Below the pieces are notes generated by a model. That model did not search any database, was not told where the DNA came from, and saw nothing but the letters and a program-made list of their open reading frames with translations. A DNA stretch of 64,000 nucleotides, taken from positions 310,001-374,000 of the forward strand of contig OZ243107.1 of the NCBI GenBank assembly GCA_965212245.1. The letters run 5' to 3'. Positions 28,637-36,336 of this stretch are shown here, piece by piece (position 1 is the stretch's first letter; the number at the start of each line of letters is the position of its first letter). A program made the translations under genes and the position numbers. The stretch is from CAKZNE01 sp040222435. Lineage in GTDB: Bacteria > Bacteroidota > Bacteroidia > Flavobacteriales > Schleiferiaceae.

Positions 28637-28668
28637 AAAGGCCGCCCGAAGGGTGGCCTTTTTTGTTT
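28637..28668 (+). terminator. rho-independent terminator
   Basis: An 11-base stem (AAAGGCCGCCC with its complement, one G-T pair) closed by a GAA loop and followed by TTTTGTTTT. It ends the DPP4-POT transcript 22 bases after the transporter stop. Confidence 0.85.
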
Positions 28669-28693
28669 TAGGGTACACTTATTTCAATAATTT

Positions 28694-28701
28694 TATATTT
28701 G
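28694..28701 (+). promoter_or_regulatory. -7 box for the thioredoxin-like gene
   Basis: TATATTTG, an exact TAnnTTTG match, 33 bases before the ATG at 28735 and downstream of the terminator at 28637-28668, so a fresh transcript is needed here. No TTTG lies at the ideal upstream distance. Confidence 0.4.
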
Positions 28702-28734
28702 GAATAGCTTTTGTCCGCACCTAAAAAAACACGC

Positions 28735-29268
28735 ATGAAAAAATTATTTCTGTTTCTGGTTTTCCTGACCTCTTTTGGTTTCTTGCCGGCCCAGGATCAA
28801 CCGAAAGAAGACCGTATTCAATGGATGACCATTGAAGAAATGGAAGAAGTCAATACCAAAGAGCCCCGTAAAATTATTATAGATGTGTATACGGATTGGT
28901 GCGGCTGGTGCAAGCGCATGGATAAAACCACCTTTCAAAATCCTGAGATCGTGCGCTATATAAACGAGAACTACTATGCGGTAAAACTAGATGCCGAACA
29001 AAAGGAAAACATTAATTTTAAAGAAACCGAGTATGCGTTTGTTGCCAAGGGGCGCAGGGGTTATCACGAACTGGCAGCTTCACTTTTACAGGGACGAATG
29101 TCCTATCCTTCCATCGTGTATCTGGATGAAAATTTAGATATGATACAACCTATCCCCGGATATAAAGATGCTAAACAAATGGAAGAGATTGTGAAATACA
29201 TTGGAGGCAATCATTATAAAACCACCGAGTATGACGCATTTCTGGCCGAATTTGAATCGGCTTTATAA
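28735..29268 (+). CDS. exported thioredoxin-like protein
   Basis: A 177-residue protein: signal peptide KKLFLFLVFLTSFGFLPAQ, then a thioredoxin fold of the DUF255/thioredoxin_7 kind with the redox motif WCGWC (C56 and C59) preceded by IIIDVYTDWC. A cis-proline-like site follows in MSYPSIVYLDENLD. It should act as a thiol-disulfide reductant or isomerase in the periplasm. The open frame begins with TTG at 28711, but ATG 28735 starts a clean signal peptide and is preferred. Its 3' end overlaps the convergent DUF1015 gene by six bases. Confidence 0.88.
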   Translation: MKKLFLFLVFLTSFGFLPAQDQPKEDRIQWMTIEEMEEVNTKEPRKIIIDVYTDWCGWCKRMDKTTFQNPEIVRYINENYYAVKLDAEQKENINFKETEYAFVAKGRRGYHELAASLLQGRMSYPSIVYLDENLDMIQPIPGYKDAKQMEEIVKYIGGNHYKTTEYDAFLAEFESAL

Positions 29269-30495
29269 TATCTTGTAAATGGTTAAACCACTGCGTAATT
29301 TAGGCTCTACATAAGTACTTTTGGGTGGCATGGTTTTGCCAGCATCAGCCACTTCCTTTATTTGTTCTATACTCACCGGAAACAAAGCAAAAGCAATATC
29401 ACTGGCTCCTGAATCCACCAGACGTTTCAGGCCCTCAAGCCCCTCCGTTCCGGGCAGGAAATTTACTCTTTGATCTGTTTTTATATTTTGAATACCCAGT
29501 AAGGGTTTCAGTATTTTCTTTGAAATAATCTGTGTATCTAAATGCTCAACCGGATGGCCCGGATCAAAACTTCCGGTACGTGGCATCAGCTTATACCAAA
29601 GCCCCTTCATATACATGCTGATCTCGTGCAGCTTTTCAGGCTTATAGGCCTGTGTGCCTTTAGCATCTATTAAAAAATCTTTTTGAATGCCTTCCAGAAG
29701 TTCATCGGTTGAGAGCCCGTTAAAACCTTTAACCAAACGATTAAAATCGTACACCTTCATTTGTTCCTCTCCTATCAGAAAAGCCATAAAATAGCGGTGA
29801 TTCTTGTGATTCGGGTCTAATCCGTTTTTCTCCAAACGATTAGCCAAGAGAGAACTGCTGCTACAACGATGATGGCCATCTGCTATATATAAGGCCTCCT
29901 GATCCTCAAACACCTTTCCGATCTTTTTAATATCCTCATTATTGCTGATAAGCCACAATTGGTGAAGCACTTTATCAGTACTGGTAAATTCATATTCTGA
30001 TCGTTCATTGATATAACGCGCGTAGATCTGATCCAGCCGCAGATCATCTTTATAAGTAAGCAGTACCGGCTCAGCATTAAAACCAGTAGTCTCCAGATAA
30101 TCCGTAAACATCTTCTCTCGCTGTGTTAAGGTCTTTTCATGCTTTTTAATTCGGTTCTCAAAGTAGTCCTCTACAGATACAGCCGCTATCAATCCGATGT
30201 ACTCATTACCTTCTTTTACCTGGCGGTATAAATAATAGCTTTCTTCCTGATCCTGGGTAAAGGTTTGTTCAGCACTAAAATCTTCAAAGCGCTTTTTCAC
30301 CATTTCATATTTGGCCTTACCAAAGGGTAAATGTCTTCCACCTTTCGGGTTAATTATATGCAAAAAGGTATAAGGGTTATTATTAAGCTTGTCATCCAGC
30401 TCTTCATCTGCATAAGAAAGATAGGAACGGGTAGCTACCAGATAAGCTTTATCCCGGGGCGGGCGAATAGCCTTGAAAGGTTTAATGTGGATCAT
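29263..30495 (-). CDS. DUF1015-family protein
   Basis: A 410-residue soluble protein matching the DUF1015 family (HIKPFKAIRPPRDKAYLVATRSY at the start, YIADGHHRCSSS in the middle, FDPGHPVEHLDTQIISKKIL near the end). The family has no firmly established activity. The conserved ADGHHR motif suggests an enzyme or a metal or nucleotide site. In other Bacteroidota it often lies near serine biosynthesis genes, but none is here. It is convergent with the thioredoxin-like gene and divergent from dps, with a 254-base gap on the latter side. Confidence 0.88.
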   Translation of the reverse strand: MIHIKPFKAIRPPRDKAYLVATRSYLSYADEELDDKLNNNPYTFLHIINPKGGRHLPFGKAKYEMVKKRFEDFSAEQTFTQDQEESYYLYRQVKEGNEYIGLIAAVSVEDYFENRIKKHEKTLTQREKMFTDYLETTGFNAEPVLLTYKDDLRLDQIYARYINERSEYEFTSTDKVLHQLWLISNNEDIKKIGKVFEDQEALYIADGHHRCSSSSLLANRLEKNGLDPNHKNHRYFMAFLIGEEQMKVYDFNRLVKGFNGLSTDELLEGIQKDFLIDAKGTQAYKPEKLHEISMYMKGLWYKLMPRTGSFDPGHPVEHLDTQIISKKILKPLLGIQNIKTDQRVNFLPGTEGLEGLKRLVDSGASDIAFALFPVSIEQIKEVADAGKTMPPKSTYVEPKLRSGLTIYKIL

Positions 30496-30725
30496 AAAGC
30501 GAAAATACTAAAGCTTTATCTCATCATGAATAACTAAAATACTTTACTAAAGAGCTCTCTTTGTATATGCCTAATTACAATCTGCGAGAGTAAACCTTAC
30601 ACCGGTTCTTCATACTTGCTCATCCGGAAACGTTCCGTCTATGAAAATTCTATAAGAATAATTAAAAGCTATAAGCGCATAACTACAAGTGTCTCTCCAA
30701 AACCTTTAGAGGCCTTGTTAAAACT

Positions 30726-30733
30726 TATCTTTG
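30726..30733 (+). promoter_or_regulatory. -7 box for dps
   Basis: TATCTTTG, an exact TAnnTTTG match, ending 16 bases before the ATG at 30750. The rest of the 254-base gap (30496-30749) shows no gene or hairpin I recognise. Confidence 0.45.
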
Positions 30734-30749
30734 AACAAATTAAAAGACT

Positions 30750-31217
30750 ATGAAAAGTTTAATAGGTTTAGAAAAAGATAAGTCTGAAAAGTTGGCACAC
30801 CGGCTTAATGATCTACTGGCTAACTACCAGTTATTTTATATTAACACACGTGGTTTTCACTGGAACATAACCGGGGATAAATTCTTTGAATTACATATTA
30901 AGTTTGAGGAGCTGTATACCAACTCACAGGAAAAAATAGATGAGATTGCCGAACGGGTATTAACACTTGGCTTTACACCCTCACATACCTTTACGGCCTA
31001 CCTTCAGGAGTCAACCATAAAGGAAGCTGTAAATGTTTCAGATGGAAAAGAAGCTGTACAAAACGTGGTAGATGGCTTCAGGGTACTCCTGGAGATTGAA
31101 CGTGATATTCTTGATATTTCAGGAGATGCTAATGATGAGGGTACCAATGCTTTAATGAGCGACTATATCCGTGAGCAGGAAAAGCTGGTTTGGATGTATT
31201 CCGCCTTCCTTAAGTGA
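30750..31217 (+). CDS. dps: Dps-family ferritin-like protein
   Basis: A 155-residue DNA-protection/iron-storage protein. The intersubunit ferroxidase ligands are all present with the Dps spacing: H37 (FHWN), H49, D64 and E68 (DEIAER), giving H-x11-H-x14-D-x3-E. Dps dodecamers oxidise Fe(II) with hydrogen peroxide and store it, protecting DNA during stress. The N-terminus has few lysines, so DNA binding is uncertain. The thioesterase gene starts six bases after its stop and is probably co-transcribed. Confidence 0.94.
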   Translation: MKSLIGLEKDKSEKLAHRLNDLLANYQLFYINTRGFHWNITGDKFFELHIKFEELYTNSQEKIDEIAERVLTLGFTPSHTFTAYLQESTIKEAVNVSDGKEAVQNVVDGFRVLLEIERDILDISGDANDEGTNALMSDYIREQEKLVWMYSAFLK

Positions 31218-31223
31218 TACTGT

Positions 31224-31634
31224 ATGGAAAATCAGAATGATCTTTCAGAGCTACGGTTCCATAGCCGTAAATGGGTGAAACCGGAAGACCTGAACCCAAA
31301 CAACACACTTTTTGGAGGAAGTCTTTTAAAATGGATTGATGAAGAGGCTGTGATATATGCTATCATCCAATTGGAAAACCCTAAGGTGGTTACTAAACTC
31401 ATCTCAGAAATAAACTTTATAAATGCACCGGTTCAGGGCGATATAATTGAAATGGGGTTAACCGCTACCCACTTTGGCAAAACTTCACTGACTTTACGTT
31501 GCGAGGTTCGTAACAAGCTGACCCGAAAACCGATACTGAGTATTGACAGATTGGTATTTGTAAACCTGGGACCGGATGACAAGCCTGCTCTTCATGGTAA
31601 AACAGAGATAACGTACGTTAAAGACCGGCTATAA
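31224..31634 (+). CDS. acyl-CoA thioesterase (YciA/BACH-like hotdog)
   Basis: A 136-residue hotdog-fold protein with LNPNNTLFGGSLLKWIDEEA, where the N-x-x-G-x-x-x-G-G/W-x-D pattern holds the catalytic aspartate, and INFINAPVQGDIIEMG. These thioesterases hydrolyse acyl-CoA to free fatty acid and CoA in the cytoplasm. It is six bases downstream of dps and ends before a bidirectional terminator. The link with dps is positional only. Confidence 0.88.
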   Translation: MENQNDLSELRFHSRKWVKPEDLNPNNTLFGGSLLKWIDEEAVIYAIIQLENPKVVTKLISEINFINAPVQGDIIEMGLTATHFGKTSLTLRCEVRNKLTRKPILSIDRLVFVNLGPDDKPALHGKTEITYVKDRL

Positions 31635-31654
31635 AATATAGCGGAGGAATACAT

Positions 31655-31686
31655 AAAGGCCGCACCAGATTTTGGTACGGCCTTTT
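31655..31686. terminator. bidirectional terminator
   Basis: A stem AAAGGCCGCACC with its near-complement (one mismatch) around an AGATTTT loop, with T-rich flanks on both strands. It lies between convergent genes ending at 31634 (plus) and 31690 (minus), so it can serve both. Confidence 0.8.
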
Positions 31687-31689
31687 ATT

Positions 31690-32817
31690 TTAGTTGATAT
31701 CCTGATTATTCTCCAGCTTTTCAATAGCTGCTGTTAAATTATCTTCATTCAACTTATCAGGAGCCTTTTCCAAAGCCGCACGGGCATGCTTCAAAGCCTT
31801 CTTATATTCTCCATTGGCTGCATAACCTCTGGCCAGGCCCACATTTATTGGCCATGTATCCGGAAAACGTTTCGCATTCCATTTAAATACCATGAGAGCT
31901 TCGGCATCCATTCCTTTTTGGATAAGCCCGCGTCCAAAAGAGTGAACCTGAAACACACTGGCAGATGGGTCATCTAAAGCCTCTTCTACTAAGGTTAAGG
32001 CTTCTGCAGAGCTGCCTTTAGCCAGAAGTATTCGGGCCTTGATCATTAGAGTGTTAAAATTGCGCTGCCCTCCAAAAGAAGTCATGGCGGTATTTATCCA
32101 CCCTTCTGCCTTTTCCAGGCTACCGCCATTGTTCAACGCAAAATTGGCAGCTGTACTATAGTTAGCCGGCACAAAGCCTTTCTGCCCCTGGAGTTCTTGT
32201 TCCATCTGTGTCATATATAGCTCATTGATATCAGGCACCGAAATAGTAAAGGGAATACGGAGGTTTTCCCACTCCAGGGAAGCCGTACACTGAGCCAGTT
32301 GCCGGTCATTAAATTCATATGTAAGCCATTCCGTAAATTCATGTTCTTCCGGCTTAACCGTAACTCTTAATGCATCCTCATTTTCCAGGTAAAAATAACT
32401 TCCCCATGCGTCAGAGTTGTGTGAGAAAATAATGACCCATTCCTCTTCACCAGGTATCATGTGCAAGCCATAGGTTCCGGCTTCAATCGCCTGCCCTTCA
32501 ACTTTCATATCATGAGAAAAAGTGATGGTAGTGTTCTCATTTGCCCCGGCCCGCCACGGAGAAGGATTTGTTTCAGAGCTCAATCCGAAACCAAAATTAC
32601 TGAGACCATAAGGAACCAACTGGCCCCATATCATGCCCTCTCGCGACTGTCCGTTTGGTGCGGTAACATCTGGTGAGCTATACGCAATGGTAACATGGGT
32701 AAGTCCCATATATTGACTAACCACAGCTTTCTGATTACCTCCGCTGGGTGGAGTACTGAGTTGACCGAATGAGACCATACTCCATACTAATGCTGGCAGT
32801 AATACTGCTTTTTTCAT
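31690..32817 (-). CDS. exported DUF2911 protein with TPR region
   Basis: A 375-residue secreted protein: signal peptide KKAVLLPALVWSMVSFGQL, then a DUF2911 domain (about 25-175: VTIAYSSPDVTAPNGQSR, WGQLVPYGLSNFG, WRAGANENTTITFS, GTYGLHMIPGEEEW), then tetratricopeptide-like repeats to the C-terminus. DUF2911 is common in Bacteroidota and has no assigned function. TPRs imply protein contacts in the periplasm. It has its own 233-base upstream region, shared with the divergent T9SS gene at 33051. Confidence 0.9.
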   Translation of the reverse strand: MKKAVLLPALVWSMVSFGQLSTPPSGGNQKAVVSQYMGLTHVTIAYSSPDVTAPNGQSREGMIWGQLVPYGLSNFGFGLSSETNPSPWRAGANENTTITFSHDMKVEGQAIEAGTYGLHMIPGEEEWVIIFSHNSDAWGSYFYLENEDALRVTVKPEEHEFTEWLTYEFNDRQLAQCTASLEWENLRIPFTISVPDINELYMTQMEQELQGQKGFVPANYSTAANFALNNGGSLEKAEGWINTAMTSFGGQRNFNTLMIKARILLAKGSSAEALTLVEEALDDPSASVFQVHSFGRGLIQKGMDAEALMVFKWNAKRFPDTWPINVGLARGYAANGEYKKALKHARAALEKAPDKLNEDNLTAAIEKLENNQDIN

Positions 32818-33050
32818 TTTTTATGTTTTAAGTGGAGCTCAGGTAGCAGAAGGGAATATTTAAAAATACTAATTATTTGCTTTCCATCACTTTAGTCAAA
32901 AAATCTACCTGCGGAAAAGGTTCTTTAAGAGGGTGCAAACATTTAAATTTTAAGCTAGTACTCTATCAGCCAAAATGTTAAAACTGTAAAATTTTCTTGA
33001 AGGTTTTGTTTTTTTCACGACCTTAGTTATGAAACTAAAATTTATTAAAA

Positions 33051-35024
33051 ATGAAAAAAGTAGCTACAGCTCTAGCCTTGGCTATGGGCTTTTCTATGCT
33101 CGGCCAAAACGTGCCTGACCAGAAAAACTCTCTTGACAACCGGTTAAAACCGGCAATTGCAAAACCTTATTTGGATGAAGATTTCCCGGGTGCAAGTCGG
33201 CATATTAATCCTGTTCCCAAAGGTAAAACCTCCGCTGCAGTAGTATGGAGCGAAGACTTTGCATCAGGATTTGCAGCAAGTCCTAACGGAGCGTGGATCG
33301 CTGGTGGTTCCAACGCCAACTTGGTAATGTCTGACAATGATGGTCCGGATAGCCTGATTGCACTGGGATGGGGGCCCCTCCCTTCTCCCACAGCCGGTAA
33401 TGGTTTTGCCATTTTCGATTTTTACAATCGTATTCCGGATGTAAGTGGCTTTGCGACCTCGCCAGCTCAGGGATTGCTTACCTCTCCGACTATTAATCTT
33501 AATAAATCGGATGTGTTTATTTCCTTTTACCAAATGATTTTCTGGTGCTGTAACTTAGATCAGGAAATATTTTTGGAAGTAAGTACGGACGGGGGAGCCA
33601 CCTGGCCAGCCGCTAACCGATTTAAAACCAATGTTACCGACCGTAATGATCGCCATTGGGATTTGGGATTTGGTTATTACTTTGAATTTGATCTATCTGC
33701 TATTTTATCCAGCGGAGGGTCGAACAACGTAAAGCTGCGTTTCAATTGGACATCTACCACTGCTGACGCTAATGGTCAGTTTGCCAATCATTATTTCTGG
33801 ATGATCGATGACATCCAGATATCAGATCTGCCAAGGCATAAAATGAAGTTTACCGAATCAGGTGGAGCGCCTCCCCATGATATTATTTTTGATGGAGACG
33901 GGGCTAGTACGAAAACCGGTATTTTCACAAAAGATGAGGTTACCCCTATTAGCTTCGATTCTAATATCTATAATTTTGGAGCTGATGACCAAACCGGTGT
34001 AGATTTAAAAGTTGAGATCTATGATGCTGCAGGGACATCTGTGGGTACGGTGCAATCCAATAACTCTTCCACTTTATTGAAAGGAGATACCCTGGACTTT
34101 AATTCTTTAACCACCAACACATGGACACCTCCCGCTAATGGCACATATACATTTGTGTATAGTGCCATTTCGGATAGTGTACCGGCCAGCCCCGATTCAG
34201 AGTCAGTACGTGATACCTTTTTGTTAAGGCAAACGGATAGTCTTACTTCTATGGATTTTGGTGTGTTTGGAAATTCTATAGGTTCGGAAGAATTAGGAAA
34301 CGATGGAGGTGCAATAGCTGCCCGCTACCATTTTTCAAAACCAGCCGAAATAATGGCTATGATCATTGACTATTCCACCGCTACTGTAGCTGGAGGTGAT
34401 ATTCAAATAGAGATTTACGACTCAACCGGGTTTACATTTACCGGAGGTTTTGGCTCTTCAGCACTTATATCACGTGCCTTTACCCTGGGTACTGCTGAGG
34501 ATAACGGAGCTTTGGTTCGTTATGATCTTTCCAATAATGGATTTCCTTTAGTATTACCGCCAGGCACCTATTACTTTACGGTTTTTATGTTCTCCAACGG
34601 TGGAAATAATCGTGTGGCTATTGCCAATGACAAATCTTTTCCGGCACAGGGAACGAGTTCTATTATGTTTGACGTTAGTCAGGGACGTTGGTTCTCCGGT
34701 TATGTGGAGTCCAGCACGTTTAACGCTCCGTTCTTAAGAGTCGTAAAAATACCTGGAATTGGTCTGGACGAACAGATGCGTGCTGATTACCTCACTATTT
34801 ATCCTAACCCTAATAAAGGTCGTACATCCATTGAACTGGATCGTGGAGGAACCTTTAAGCTTGACCTGGTAAATACTACCGGTCAAATTATTAATTCCCG
34901 TACTGTTTCCACCAATGGAAACGAGCAAATTGAACTGGATTACTCCAGTGTGGCCAGCGGCACTTATATCCTGAAAGTTTCAGGTGATAATTACAGCCGT
35001 ACGGCTCGTTTGGTTATTCAGTAA
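33051..35024 (+). CDS. T9SS-secreted protein with type A sorting domain
   Basis: A 657-residue surface or secreted protein. A signal peptide (KVATALALAMGFSMLGQNV) is followed by a jelly-roll, MAM-like region (about 70-265: VVWSEDFASGFAAS, VFISFYQMIFWCC, HYFWMIDDIQISD), further beta-rich segments, and a type A C-terminal sorting domain (~575-657). That domain begins LTIYPNPNKGRTSIEL and ends GTYILKVSGDNYSRTARLVIQ. The type IX system recognises this domain and usually anchors the protein to lipopolysaccharide. No catalytic residues are identified; an adhesin role is plausible. A terminator follows. Confidence 0.9.
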   Translation: MKKVATALALAMGFSMLGQNVPDQKNSLDNRLKPAIAKPYLDEDFPGASRHINPVPKGKTSAAVVWSEDFASGFAASPNGAWIAGGSNANLVMSDNDGPDSLIALGWGPLPSPTAGNGFAIFDFYNRIPDVSGFATSPAQGLLTSPTINLNKSDVFISFYQMIFWCCNLDQEIFLEVSTDGGATWPAANRFKTNVTDRNDRHWDLGFGYYFEFDLSAILSSGGSNNVKLRFNWTSTTADANGQFANHYFWMIDDIQISDLPRHKMKFTESGGAPPHDIIFDGDGASTKTGIFTKDEVTPISFDSNIYNFGADDQTGVDLKVEIYDAAGTSVGTVQSNNSSTLLKGDTLDFNSLTTNTWTPPANGTYTFVYSAISDSVPASPDSESVRDTFLLRQTDSLTSMDFGVFGNSIGSEELGNDGGAIAARYHFSKPAEIMAMIIDYSTATVAGGDIQIEIYDSTGFTFTGGFGSSALISRAFTLGTAEDNGALVRYDLSNNGFPLVLPPGTYYFTVFMFSNGGNNRVAIANDKSFPAQGTSSIMFDVSQGRWFSGYVESSTFNAPFLRVVKIPGIGLDEQMRADYLTIYPNPNKGRTSIELDRGGTFKLDLVNTTGQIINSRTVSTNGNEQIELDYSSVASGTYILKVSGDNYSRTARLVIQ

Positions 35025-35047
35025 ATAAGCAGTTGAGTTAAATGAAG

Positions 35048-35073
35048 AAGCCCCCTTTACAGGGGGCTTTTTT
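35048..35073 (+). terminator. rho-independent terminator
   Basis: A nine-base stem AAGCCCCCT/AGGGGGCTT with a TTAC loop and a T6 tail, 24 bases after the T9SS gene stop. Its tail touches the stop codon of the convergent GNAT gene. Confidence 0.85.
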
Positions 35074-35632
35074 AGGTATGAGCCGGATTGATCTTGTAAA
35101 ATTGTAATAGGTCATAATACACTTCCTGATACTTATGTACATCATGAAAATGAGCTTCTTTAACAAACCCCAACCTTGAAACTATCTTTTGAGAAACCTC
35201 ATTAGAAGGAAGTATTTGCGCTATGAGTGAATGGATATTTACCGTATTAAACATATAATCCACTATACACTTTACTCCTTCAGAGGCAATGCCTTTTCCC
35301 CACAGTGATTTTACTACAGAATAGCCTACTTCTCCCCGATGACTATTATGATCAATTTCTTTGACAGTAAGCAAAGAAGCATACGTATTATTCTCCTTAA
35401 GAAAGGCCGCCCACTGTACGGCTTCTCCGCGTTTACGGCTTTCTTCAAATCTACGCCACCATGCATTTTGCTTTTCCGGAGTATCATGAGCATCCATGCG
35501 CATACCATGCCTTACCTCACGATCTCCAAGTATACTCATTACTGAAGTAAAATGCTCATCTCCTATAGGTTGCAAAATCAAGCGCGCGGTTTCCAATACG
35601 GGTATATTAAAAAGGGCGTTTATATTCATCAT
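35072..35632 (-). CDS. GNAT N-acetyltransferase (RimJ/RimL type)
   Basis: A 186-residue acetyltransferase of the Acetyltransf_3 group: LETARLILQPIGDEHF at the start, a core with HRGEVGYSVVKSLWGKGIASEGVKCIVDYMF (acetyl-CoA pyrophosphate loop), and VNIHSLIAQILPSNEVSQKIVSRLGFVKE. Relatives modify ribosomal protein N-termini or other amines. Nothing in the context narrows the target. Two adjacent ATG codons (35632 and 35629) could both serve as start. Confidence 0.87.
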   Translation of the reverse strand: MMNINALFNIPVLETARLILQPIGDEHFTSVMSILGDREVRHGMRMDAHDTPEKQNAWWRRFEESRKRGEAVQWAAFLKENNTYASLLTVKEIDHNSHRGEVGYSVVKSLWGKGIASEGVKCIVDYMFNTVNIHSLIAQILPSNEVSQKIVSRLGFVKEAHFHDVHKYQEVYYDLLQFYKINPAHT

Positions 35633-35771
35633 TAATTTATCACTGGTTTAGACATATTCAATCTCAGTAGAATCTTGATGCAAGATAGCTTTGAAAATTT
35701 TCCAATAGTCTATAACCCCCGGCCAGAATTACCAAAACCCTTAAGTTTAAAGCTGAACACGACCCAGCATC

Positions 35772-36272
35772 TTACTTAAATGTGTATGCATCCATATCCA
35801 GATAAGAGGCCCGGTACTTATGTGGGATTTGGTTGAGCAGGTGAGGACTTCTTTTTAAAAAGGAGGTGAATTTTTCTTCAGCTGTAAAAGCCATAAGTTC
35901 AAATTGACCCTCCAATACACCAATAAGCACGATCTCGGTTATTTCCAGAAATTTCTTTTGAAGTTCGGGGTTTGTATTAGTCCCCTGCCTAAGCAGGGTG
36001 TATGGCATTCTAAGCAAACGGGAAGGTGTGACACATTCCAGAAAATAACGTGAGGGCTTTCCCGACATTGCAGATTCGGGGATACCGGTTACCAATGGTG
36101 GATATGTAAATGCAATAGTATACTCCTTTCCGTTTTTGATATAATAGCTACGCTGTATCCCCTCTTCTACCCAATACAAGTACTTTTCTACCTGGCCCTC
36201 ACGGGTAATAATCTCTTTTCTTGAAAATTCAAGGCTTTCTGCGTCTTCAAAAAAAGACTTTAGCTGCTGCAT
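35772..36272 (-). CDS. Crp/Fnr-like regulator, C-terminus apparently frameshifted
   Basis: A 166-residue protein with a cyclic-nucleotide-binding-like beta-roll (REGQVEKYLYWVEEGIQRSYYI) and a short helical end (AEEKFTSFLKRSPHLLNQIPHKYRASYLDMD). This is a common Bacteroidota subgroup of Crp/Fnr proteins. The frame stops after MDAYTFK. Dropping one A near 35777 (TTTAAGTAAG read as TTTAGTAAG) lets it continue as SKMLGRVQL and stop at 35747. That tail fits the ending I expect for the recognition helix in this family. So the gene is either a recent frameshift with a damaged DNA-binding end or carries a one-base sequencing error. The divergent 139-base gap to the GNAT gene holds nothing else. Confidence 0.75.
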   Translation of the reverse strand: MQQLKSFFEDAESLEFSRKEIITREGQVEKYLYWVEEGIQRSYYIKNGKEYTIAFTYPPLVTGIPESAMSGKPSRYFLECVTPSRLLRMPYTLLRQGTNTNPELQKKFLEITEIVLIGVLEGQFELMAFTAEEKFTSFLKRSPHLLNQIPHKYRASYLDMDAYTFK

Positions 36273-36283
36273 AATGTAAAATT

Positions 36284-36309
36284 AAAAAAGCTCCCGAAAC
36301 GGGAGCTTT
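36284..36309 (-). terminator. terminator of the acyl-CoA dehydrogenase gene
   Basis: Stem AAAGCTCCCG/CGGGAGCTTT with an AAA loop. On the minus strand it runs into T6, 28 bases after the acyl-CoA dehydrogenase stop and before the regulator gene, so the two minus-strand genes are separate transcripts. Confidence 0.85.
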
Positions 36310-36336
36310 CATTGACAAACTTACTTAATCACTATA

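Noticed and set aside
33004..33031. TTTTG and TAGTTATG as a promoter for the T9SS gene at 33051
   Set aside because: Spacing is 15 bases instead of ~20 and the -7 box has a mismatch in a key position; not strong enough to list.
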